A model generated the notes under the pieces. The model saw nothing but the letters and a program-made list of their open reading frames with translations. It was not told where the DNA came from and ran no database searches. Positions 1 through 5,409 of a DNA stretch of 5,519 bases are shown piece by piece (within the stretch, counting starts at the first letter, position 1; each line of letters opens with the position of its first letter). Origin of the DNA: JBHHZI01 sp046757965 (GTDB lineage: Bacteria > Acidobacteriota > Polarisedimenticolia > SMYD01); contig JBHHZI010000196.1 in NCBI GenBank assembly GCA_046757965.1, forward strand, positions 1-5,519, in the 5' to 3' direction. Position numbers and translations under genes: made by a program.

Positions 1-94
1 AGAGATGAGACTCACACCGGAATCCCGAGGCTGTGTTCATGATGACGGTCGACGTCGCTGACGGGAACCGGACGAGAGTGTTGACGCCGTGGCA

Positions 95-1693
95 TCATTC
101 CACCTCGCCATCCGGCCCGCTCCGGGGTGGGGTCGGATGCAGGACGGCGATGAGGCGGACGAGGCCGGCTCCCACGCTCTGGCGCGTCGCCTTCGACTCG
201 GCGCTGTACCCCATGCGGACCACGACGAGGTGTTCGGACGGCACGATGATGACGAACTGGCCGAAGGCGCCGGCGGCGTAGTAAGCATCGCGCGGCGCGC
301 CGGGGAGGGCGCCCGACCGGTTGAGCCAGAACAGGCCGCCGTAGTTGCTCTCGGGCCAGGCCGGGGCGGGGCTCGACACGAACCTGACCCAGCCTGCGGG
401 TAGGAGGCGCCTCCCGTTCCAGATACCGTCCTGTGCATGCAGGAGGCCGAAGCGGGCCCAGTCGCGCGGCGTGCCGTGATCGAGACCGGTGAGGATCATG
501 TTGCCTTGATAGTCGCGCTCGAGAACCATGCTGGTGGCGCCGATGGGGTCGAACAGCTCGCGCTGGGGAAAGGCCAGGTAGTTCATGCCATGCTTCTCGA
601 CGGCCTCGCGCAGGATGCGCCCGAGAGAGAGCGGGTCGCCGTTGCGATACCGCCCGACCTGCTGCGGGGCGAACTCCACCGGCCGGCCGGTGGCCAGGGC
701 GAACACATCGACCGGGGCCAGATAGCCCTGGAAATGATGATTGGCGGCACTGAAGAAGGCGGGGTCATCCAGCGCCAGGCGCTTGAAGTCCAGACCGCTG
801 CTCATCTGCATCAGGTCCCGGATGCGGATGCGAGCCCGCGGATCTCCTTCGCGCTGCCACTCGGCCAGCGGCGCCGGCTCATCCAGGCTCAGCCAGCCCT
901 TGCGGACGGCCACGCCGACGAGAGCGGCGGTGAGGCTCTTGCCCATCGACCAGCCGATCATGACGCTGTGCCGATCGAAGCCCGGTGCGTAGCGTTCGGC
1001 GATGAGGGCGCCGTCGTGGACGGCAACCACGGCACGCGTGTGGATGGGCCGGGCCGCATCCTCCACGAAGAAGGCGCGGACGGCGGCCTCGAGCGCGGCC
1101 GGATCCACGCCCGCCGGCGGTGGGCTCCGCGGACCATCGCCCGCGGGCCAGCGCCGGTCCCTCGCCACGGGCCGCGCCGGCCGGACCGGCGTGGTGTCGA
1201 AGGCGACATCGTCCATCCCGGGGGGGAGCAACGTGCAGCCATGCGTGGGGTGAAAGGCGGCGGTGACCGACCCGCCGCCGGCCAGATGCCCGGTCACGCG
1301 GCGCGCCGTCGCATCCACCTCGAGATCCGTGCGGGCCAGCCCCTCGGCGGCCAGGAGGATGTCGTGCGCGAGAAAATCATCGCGGTCGCGATGGTTCACC
1401 CACAGCGCCGAGCACAGACCCCTGGTGAGAAATCCCGCCCGCAGTCGGTCGGCCTCGTGCGCGGAGCTTTCCCGCGCCCCGGCTGGGACAACCTCCGGCG
1501 CGGTCCTGCGGGGCCTTGCTGGCGTGGCCGCCTGTGCCGCGCTGCTCCTGGCGGTGGTCTGCGCCGGGACCGCCGATGAAATGGCCGCCACCGCGCTGGG
1601 CAGCCCTGCCAGCCCGGCCAGCAGAACCAGGCAAGCCGGGAGCCCGACCCCATGCCATCCGAGAGGTTTCGGCATCTTCCCTCGTCGACTCAT
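95..1693 (-). CDS. Exported serine hydrolase, beta-lactamase class C / esterase family
   Basis: This is a 532-residue protein of the SxxK serine hydrolase superfamily (COG1680: class C beta-lactamases, esterases, 6-aminohexanoate-dimer hydrolases). These enzymes cleave amide or ester bonds through an acyl-serine intermediate; the substrate here cannot be told. ATG at 1693 was chosen because AGGAGG lies 5 bases upstream and a signal peptide follows at once (hydrophobic core about residues 18-30, cleavage near AVAA, 34-37). The open frame continues upstream to 1927 without such support. Residues 38-75 are an Ala/Pro/Arg-rich linker. Residues 80-160 form an N-terminal region with the pattern GLCSALWV...GCTLLP seen in a subgroup of these hydrolases. 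The catalytic domain covers about 195-515: nucleophile motif S249-M-G-K252, second motif Y349-R-N351, HGTPRDWARFG at 406-416, and AAGAFGQF at 473-480 in place of the usual K/H-T/x-G strand. It is likely periplasmic. It is transcribed away from the regulator at 2063, and nothing links it to the redox genes. Confidence 0.93.
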   Translation of the reverse strand: MSRRGKMPKPLGWHGVGLPACLVLLAGLAGLPSAVAAISSAVPAQTTARSSAAQAATPARPRRTAPEVVPAGARESSAHEADRLRAGFLTRGLCSALWVNHRDRDDFLAHDILLAAEGLARTDLEVDATARRVTGHLAGGGSVTAAFHPTHGCTLLPPGMDDVAFDTTPVRPARPVARDRRWPAGDGPRSPPPAGVDPAALEAAVRAFFVEDAARPIHTRAVVAVHDGALIAERYAPGFDRHSVMIGWSMGKSLTAALVGVAVRKGWLSLDEPAPLAEWQREGDPRARIRIRDLMQMSSGLDFKRLALDDPAFFSAANHHFQGYLAPVDVFALATGRPVEFAPQQVGRYRNGDPLSLGRILREAVEKHGMNYLAFPQRELFDPIGATSMVLERDYQGNMILTGLDHGTPRDWARFGLLHAQDGIWNGRRLLPAGWVRFVSSPAPAWPESNYGGLFWLNRSGALPGAPRDAYYAAGAFGQFVIIVPSEHLVVVRMGYSAESKATRQSVGAGLVRLIAVLHPTPPRSGPDGEVE

Positions 1694-1698
1694 GGACT

Positions 1699-1704
1699 CC
1701 TCCT
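1699..1704 (-). promoter_or_regulatory. Shine-Dalgarno site of the serine hydrolase
   Basis: On the minus strand AGGAGG (part of GAGGAGGAG) is followed by five bases and ATG at 1693. This perfect ribosome-binding site decides the start and rules out the longer upstream reading frame, whose extra 78 residues look like translated intergenic DNA. Confidence 0.85.
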
Positions 1705-1848
1705 CAGACCGCGCCTCTTTCGCCGTCAGCCAGGGAGCATACACTTGGATCCGGCATCCTGGGGCCCCACCCGGGACAGGTGGATGAGAGGGCAGCCCGA
1801 GGCGATACGGGTTCTTGGTGCGTGATCTGGCCCGGATCTTGCTCCATA

Positions 1849-1867
1849 CCGGTGTAGAAAACACCGG
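1849..1867. promoter_or_regulatory. Perfect inverted repeat, candidate operator
   Basis: CCGGTGT, a 5-base spacer AGAAA, then ACACCGG form a perfect 7-bp dyad. The half-site centres are 12 bases apart, about one helical turn, which suits a dimeric DNA-binding protein. It lies about 156 bases upstream of the serine hydrolase start and about 196 upstream of the regulator start. It is not followed by a T-run on either strand, so it is a poor terminator. It may be the binding site of the neighbouring LuxR-type regulator; that link is inference. Confidence 0.45.
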
Positions 1868-2062
1868 AACGTGACAGCCGCTGTTGAGCGTCCACACGGC
1901 GGCGGGTCCTTGTGTGTCCTCACGCACAATGGTTGAATACGCTCATCAGAAGCTGTCCGCTGTAGATGGGAAAGCACGGGAAGGATACCGGCAGACCCAT
2001 CTCGGCCGCGCGGGCCCGATCGCAGACAAGCACACAGTTGTCGCGCCCCGGGGGGCATCGGT

Positions 2063-2752
2063 TTGAAGGCGACCCTGAATCCGCTGGACATCGTCGAGAC
2101 GACAGCAGATCCGGCCTTCGCCACCGACGAGGACGGGCGCATCGTCATCTGGAACCGGGCGGCGGCACGATTTCTCGGGTTTCCGGCCGAGGCGGTCCTG
2201 GGCCAGCCCTGTCATGAAGTGCTTGGCGGGCTCGACGCGTCCGGGAACCGGTACTGCGATTCTGACTGCAACCTCTGCAAGATGGTCCGCCGCCGCGAGC
2301 CGATCCGCTCGTTCGACCTGTTCGTCAAGACCGCCTCCGGCACGCTCGTCCGGGCCGTGTTCTCCATCCTGGCGGTATGCGGCCCGCGGTCGTCCCAGTT
2401 CAACCTGATCCACATCTTCCAGCCTGCCGTGCAGCGCGACGGAACCGATGCCTTGCTGGCGCAGCTGGCCGGCGCCGCCGGGTCGCAGGGCGCCGGTGCC
2501 GCGCGGGAACCGGCCCCGGCGCCGCCGGCAGGGGGTCGTGATGGCCCCGCCACCCCGCAGCCGGCCCTGACCGCACGGGAGATCGAGGTGCTGAAGCTGC
2601 TCTCCGAGGGGTCCACGCCCCACGACATCGCGGACGCTCTCTTCATCAGCGTCACCACGGTACGGACCCACATCCAGAACATGCTCCGCAAGCTGGAGGT
2701 GCACAGCACGTTGCAGGCCGTATCGATGGCGCTGCGCAACCGGTTGATCTGA
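2063..2752 (+). CDS. PAS domain LuxR-family transcription regulator with Cys cluster
   Basis: This is a 229-residue cytoplasmic sensor-regulator. Residues 8-105 are a PAS domain (DPAFATDEDGRIVIWNRAAA at 16-35, then FLGFPAEAVLGQPCHEVL). Residues 133-168 are an Ala/Pro/Gly-rich linker. Residues 167-229 are a GerE/LuxR helix-turn-helix: LTAREIEVLKLLSEG opens it, and TTVRTHIQNMLRKLEVHS contains the recognition helix. The PAS domain carries C50, C65, C69 and C72; the last three have spacing C-x3-C-x2-C. Such residues could bind Fe-S, haem or another metal, or act as thiol switches. There is no receiver (REC) domain, so sensing is probably direct rather than by phosphorelay. The start is TTG at 2063, the only ATG/GTG/TTG codon between the upstream in-frame stop at 1934 and the PAS domain, with a G-rich run (2050-2055) as a weak ribosome site. 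It lies upstream of, and in the same direction as, the cytochrome-porin set and is a candidate regulator of it. Confidence 0.9.
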   Translation: MKATLNPLDIVETTADPAFATDEDGRIVIWNRAAARFLGFPAEAVLGQPCHEVLGGLDASGNRYCDSDCNLCKMVRRREPIRSFDLFVKTASGTLVRAVFSILAVCGPRSSQFNLIHIFQPAVQRDGTDALLAQLAGAAGSQGAGAAREPAPAPPAGGRDGPATPQPALTAREIEVLKLLSEGSTPHDIADALFISVTTVRTHIQNMLRKLEVHSTLQAVSMALRNRLI

Positions 2753-3004
2753 CCCTTCGGCCAGCCCGGTCACGCCGCCACACCCGAGGCGTTCCGTCCA
2801 CCGGATCGCCAGATGACCGCTGTCGATTCGCCGGAATGTCCACGGACGGCGTGTCCCGGCTGGTCCGGGCCCGTGTCCGGATGTTGCTGCAGTCCCGTTC
2901 ACGGAGGTGCCGCAGAGAAGAGATGCCCCCCAGTTCCTCGAGGGCTCGCCGCCGGCCAGAACCCGCCGCCTGCTGATCCCATCCGTCTCCTGCCCCGGCC
3001 TTTC

Positions 3005-3020
3005 TCATGAAATCACATGA
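3005..3020. repeat. Short inverted repeat TCATG-6-CATGA
   Basis: TCATG and CATGA flank a 6-base spacer. The palindrome TCATGA at 3005-3010 recurs at 3035-3040, 30 bases downstream. These sit in the less GC-rich stretch before the cytochrome-porin gene and could be part of an operator, but repeats this short can occur by chance. Confidence 0.25.
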
Positions 3021-3028
3021 TCTGGACA

Positions 3029-3059
3029 GCAAGTTCATGACGCAAAATCGTCAACTTGC
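3029..3059. promoter_or_regulatory. Inverted repeat / hairpin upstream of cytochrome-porin gene
   Basis: GCAAGTT (3029-3035) is complementary to AACTTGC (3053-3059), and GACG (3039-3042) to CGTC (3049-3052). This gives an 11-bp stem with a 3-base CAT bulge and a CAAAAT loop. The inner part can also be read as the dyad TGACG-6-CGTCA. It lies about 110 bases before the first good start of the cytochrome-porin gene and has no T-run after it. It could be an operator or a 5' leader structure. Confidence 0.4.
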
Positions 3060-3157
3060 AGGATGGTTTGTGTCACCTGTCGGTCCATAGGATCTCCATG
3101 TCGGGTTTCGCCTTGGAATCACCACTCGAGGCTTCGTGCTCCCGGCCCGAATGGAGG

Positions 3158-3163
3158 AGGAGG
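3158..3163 (+). promoter_or_regulatory. Shine-Dalgarno site upstream of ATG 3169
   Basis: A GGAGGAGGAGG run ends in AGGAGG exactly five bases before ATG 3169. This is the strongest ribosome site near the cytochrome-porin gene and is the reason for preferring 3169. ATG 3238, which directly precedes a classic signal peptide, has only GGGGGAAGAAG in front of it. Confidence 0.65.
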
Positions 3164-3168
3164 TGACC

Positions 3169-4572
3169 ATGAGAAAGAGACGACTGAGCGTGGGGGATGA
3201 CCATCACGCATGTGAACACCGTTGGGGGAAGAAGACCATGAGAGCACGACGGCTTCTCATCGGTCTTGGCGTCATGACCTTCGCCGCGGCCTGGTGCACG
3301 TCATCTGCGCTGGCCATTCCGGCATTCGCCAGGAAGTACCAGACCAGTTGCGCAACATGTCACGTCGCGTTTCCCAACCTGACACCGTTCGGAGAGGCCT
3401 TCCGGCTGAACGGCTATCGCTTCCCCGAGGGAGGCGATGAGAGCATGTCCAAGGACAACCCGGTCTCCATGGGAGCAGAGGGGTACAAGAAGATGTGGCC
3501 AAAGGCCATCTGGCCGGGGAGCATTCCCGGTCAGGTTCCGCTCTCGGTCGTCGTCGAGAGCGAGATCGTCAGAAGCCAGAATGACTTCACGACATCGTTC
3601 GACGGCCTGGGAGGAGAGGTTGCTCTTCTGACCGCCGGCACCTACGGCGAGCACATCTCGTTCTATGGTGAGGTGGAGTTCGCCCGGGCTGACGGCGGTG
3701 CGGAGGTCGAGCTGGAACGAGTGAACACCATCATCCGGCCGTTCACGCAGCCGAATTTCCAGATCAAGGTGGGCGCCTTCGAACCGGGAGTCTTCCTCGT
3801 CTCCAATCATCGCCGCCTGACGGATCACAAGTTCTTCGCTCTTGGCCACACGGTGGGAGACAATGACTTTGCCCTTGAACCGTTCCAGCAAGGGGTGGAG
3901 TTCTTCGGTGTGGTGAAGCATCGTCTGCTGTACAACACCGGCTTCGTGGAAGGGTCAGGGAATGCGCCCAACAACGGCAAGGACATCTATGCGCGCGTGG
4001 CGTACAAGTTCGGCGGCTTGCGTCTCGATGGAACCACCCCGGAGTCGGGTGGCATGCCCGCTGCAAGCAATCCCAAACCGTGGAGCGAGAAGTCTCTGAC
4101 CATCTCGGCGTTCGGATATCGTGGGAGGCCGCTCCTGAGCTCCACCGACACCATGCTCGTCAACGATCCCCTCACCAACATCGTGACCCCGGTGGAGACG
4201 ACCATGGAACAGGACGACATCTTCGATATCTACGGCGGTGATATCTCCTGGAAATTTCTCGACCTGGGCGTCAGTCTCGGGGCGGCGAATCGTGAGGACG
4301 ATAGCCCCTTCCTTTCCGACCCGACGATGATGAATATCCAGTCCCAGACCCGATTTGCCGAGGTGGACTGGGTGATATTGCCCTGGCTGATTCCCGCGGC
4401 GCGCTATGATTCGGCCAGCATCGAGGGCACCAAAACGGAGCAGATCTCGGTGACGATCAACATTCTCGCGCGCGCCAACCTCCGTGCCTTCGTGGCGGCG
4501 AATGCCATCAAGGAGGACGGCGGTAACTTCCATACGGACGAGATCGTTGTCGGCGCAAAGTTCGGATTTTGA
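3169..4572 (+). CDS. Monoheme cytochrome c fused to outer-membrane porin (Cyc2-like architecture)
   Basis: This exported protein joins a small c-type cytochrome to a beta-barrel and so could carry electrons across the outer membrane. Numbered from ATG 3238 (444 residues): signal peptide 1-26 (RARR, then a hydrophobic core, cleavage after SALA); haem site C38-A-T-C41-H42 followed by FPNLTPFGEAFRLNGYRFP; then about 100-444 as alternating amphipathic strands ending in GAKFGF, with the terminal Phe typical of Bam-assembled barrels. Length and order match Cyc2, the fused cytochrome-porin Fe(II) oxidase of iron-oxidising bacteria. Similar one-haem porins of unknown role also exist, so iron oxidation is unproven. 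ATG 3169 (467 residues) has a perfect Shine-Dalgarno site but gives a long n-region containing DDHHACEH; ATG 3238 gives a normal signal peptide. Both yield the same mature protein. It is the first gene of a co-directional set with the cupredoxin 99 bases downstream. Confidence 0.88.
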   Translation: MRKRRLSVGDDHHACEHRWGKKTMRARRLLIGLGVMTFAAAWCTSSALAIPAFARKYQTSCATCHVAFPNLTPFGEAFRLNGYRFPEGGDESMSKDNPVSMGAEGYKKMWPKAIWPGSIPGQVPLSVVVESEIVRSQNDFTTSFDGLGGEVALLTAGTYGEHISFYGEVEFARADGGAEVELERVNTIIRPFTQPNFQIKVGAFEPGVFLVSNHRRLTDHKFFALGHTVGDNDFALEPFQQGVEFFGVVKHRLLYNTGFVEGSGNAPNNGKDIYARVAYKFGGLRLDGTTPESGGMPAASNPKPWSEKSLTISAFGYRGRPLLSSTDTMLVNDPLTNIVTPVETTMEQDDIFDIYGGDISWKFLDLGVSLGAANREDDSPFLSDPTMMNIQSQTRFAEVDWVILPWLIPAARYDSASIEGTKTEQISVTINILARANLRAFVAANAIKEDGGNFHTDEIVVGAKFGF

Positions 4573-4583
4573 CACCGTGGAAG

Positions 4584-4650
4584 ACGTGAGAGAGGCGTTG
4601 TCCGGTGAGCAGCCTTGGAGATGGCCTTGCAGGGCGCGGCTCTCTCTCGT
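4584..4650 (+). other. Possible intercistronic hairpin
   Basis: ACGTGAGAGAGGCG (4584-4597) can pair with CGCGGCTCTCTCTCGT and its flank (to 4650). This gives 12 pairs with two mismatches around a loop of about 39 bases, including a 7-bp GAGAGAG/CTCTCTC core. It lies between the cytochrome-porin stop and the cupredoxin ribosome site and has no T-run. It may affect mRNA stability or relative expression. The long loop and simple repeat arms make it uncertain. Confidence 0.3.
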
Positions 4651-4659
4651 CCCCAGCTC

Positions 4660-4665
4660 GAGGAG
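4660..4665 (+). promoter_or_regulatory. Shine-Dalgarno site of the cupredoxin gene
   Basis: GAGGAG lies six bases before ATG 4672 (nine before ATG 4675). This fixes the start immediately before the signal peptide, rather than at the TTG at 4615 that would add 19 unsupported residues. Confidence 0.75.
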
Positions 4666-4671
4666 TCGGCC

Positions 4672-5259
4672 ATGATGAACAGAAAGATCTTCGTTGCGTT
4701 GCTGGTGGCCATGCCCATGATCAGTCCGGTTCTCGCCGGCACTCTCGAGGGAACCGTCACGGTGACCGGGGCGCGCAACAACGCCGATGCGGTGGTCTAC
4801 GTGAGCACGATCGCCGGCAAGACCTTTGCCCCTCCGGAGAAGCCATCGGAGATGGATCAGCGTGACATGACGTTCGTTCCCCACGTGCTCCCGGTGGTTG
4901 TCGGCACGCAGGTTGATTTCAAGAACGGCGACCCGGTCCTGCACAACGTGTTCTCGCCGGACAAGTGCGCGGACGGGTTCAATCTGGGGAGCTGGCCACA
5001 GGGCCAGATACGCAGTCATACGTTCGACGAGGAGTGCGCGGCCACCATCCTCTGCAATGTCCATCCGGAGATGGAAGCATTCGTGGTGGCGGTGCCCACG
5101 CCTTACTTCGCGGTGACCGACAGGTCAGGCGCCTATTCCATCTCCGGCTTGCCGGATGGCACGTACACGGTGAAGGTGTGGCATCCGAAGCGCAAGGGAA
5201 CCGAGACCGAGGTCACGGTCTCCGGAGACACGGAGGTGAACTTCGAGATCAAGAGATGA
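4672..5259 (+). CDS. Periplasmic plastocyanin-like cupredoxin with carboxypeptidase-regulatory-like domain
   Basis: This 195-residue exported protein is a likely blue-copper (type 1) electron carrier. Residues 1-22 are a signal peptide (MMNRK, hydrophobic core, cleavage near VLAG). Residues about 24-142 form the cupredoxin fold: FVPHVLPVVVGTQVDFKNGD at 68-87, then H91-N-V-F, and the metal-site loop C128-N-V-H131-P-E-M134. The ligand set His91, Cys128, His131, Met134 is complete, and the C-x2-H-x2-M spacing is that of amicyanin. C99 and C122 could form a disulphide. Residues 144-195 (YFAVTDRSGAYSISGLPDGT, then YTVKVWHPK) are a carboxypeptidase-regulatory-like beta domain, a pairing common in proteins often labelled methylamine-utilisation or plastocyanin-like. 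No methylamine dehydrogenase gene is visible here, so that label would mislead. Its position after an outer-membrane cytochrome-porin suggests it takes or gives electrons in the periplasm (inference). An alternative is a copper-binding protein without an electron-transfer role. Confidence 0.88.
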   Translation: MMNRKIFVALLVAMPMISPVLAGTLEGTVTVTGARNNADAVVYVSTIAGKTFAPPEKPSEMDQRDMTFVPHVLPVVVGTQVDFKNGDPVLHNVFSPDKCADGFNLGSWPQGQIRSHTFDEECAATILCNVHPEMEAFVVAVPTPYFAVTDRSGAYSISGLPDGTYTVKVWHPKRKGTETEVTVSGDTEVNFEIKR

Positions 5260-5282
5260 CGTTCTCCCGACCTCAGGGCGTT

Positions 5283-5334
5283 TGTCGGCCGCAGGAGAGG
5301 ACGCTTCCGGGCTGTTCTCTCCCTGTGGCCGGCA
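5283..5334 (+). other. Strong intercistronic RNA hairpin
   Basis: Positions 5283-5299 pair with 5317-5334 as a 17-bp stem with one bulged C (5321) and two G-T wobbles. Weaker pairs 5300-5303 with 5313-5316 extend it to 21 bp around a 9-base loop. No U-run follows on the plus strand (the next bases are CTCGGAGGG), so it is not a canonical intrinsic terminator. It lies 24 bases after the cupredoxin stop and 75 before the flavoprotein start. It could protect the 3' end of the upstream mRNA, attenuate read-through, or act as a U-tail-less terminator. Confidence 0.6.
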
Positions 5335-5409
5335 CTCGGAGGGCGGCAGGGCAGGATCGGCCGGCCGCTGGACCGATGCGGCCGGGGAAGACCGGGAGCG
5401 ATTCCTGAC

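Larger units (their letters stand above)
1694..2062. other. Divergent intergenic region between serine hydrolase and PAS-LuxR gene
   Basis: This 369-base gap separates two outward-facing genes and must hold the promoters of both. I see no convincing pair of -35 and -10 boxes on either strand. The frames open here give no recognisable protein. The one clear structural element is the inverted repeat at 1849-1867. Confidence 0.6.
2753..3168. other. Intergenic region upstream of the cytochrome-porin gene
   Basis: This gap of 416 bases has two parts. Positions 2753-3000 are very GC-rich with short dyads (for example CGGGCCCG at 2866-2873), but I see no clear terminator for the regulator and no credible gene. 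From about 3001 the base composition becomes visibly less GC-rich, and dyads appear at 3005-3020 and 3029-3059, as expected for a promoter/operator zone. A possible -10-like TAGGAT at 3088-3093 lacks a good -35 partner, so no promoter is called. Confidence 0.55.

Noticed and set aside
14..22. ACACCGGAA at the window start matching one arm of the 1849-1867 dyad
   Set aside because: Only one half-site is present. A match of this length can easily arise by chance in GC-rich DNA, and the 7-mer also occurs inside the cytochrome-porin coding region.
437..1579. Long 380-residue open frame antisense to the serine hydrolase
   Set aside because: It lies wholly inside the hydrolase on the other strand and shows no recognisable domain. 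Long antisense frames are expected in DNA this rich in GC.
1849..1867. Inverted repeat read as an intrinsic terminator
   Set aside because: No T-run follows on either strand, and both flanking genes point away from it.
1694..1927. 78-residue N-terminal extension of the serine hydrolase
   Set aside because: A perfect Shine-Dalgarno site and signal peptide mark ATG 1693 as the start. The extension also covers the inverted repeat at 1849-1867.
1946..2902. 318-residue open frame antisense to the PAS-LuxR gene
   Set aside because: The sense strand encodes clear PAS and LuxR helix-turn-helix domains. The antisense product is low-complexity Gly/Arg-rich with no family signature.
2813..3010. Small plus-strand frame (65 residues, Cys/Pro-rich) before the cytochrome-porin gene
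   Set aside because: It has no good ribosome site, a composition like translated GC-rich noncoding DNA, and no recognisable family.
3021..3038. Possible sigma-54 (-24/-12) promoter around TGGACAGCAAGTTCAT
   Set aside because: The GG element is present but the conserved GC of the -12 box is missing, so it does not meet the consensus.
3955..5064. 369-residue open frame antisense across the cytochrome-porin and cupredoxin genes
   Set aside because: It spans two well-supported genes and the gap between them, and has no motif, signal peptide or ribosome site that I can see.
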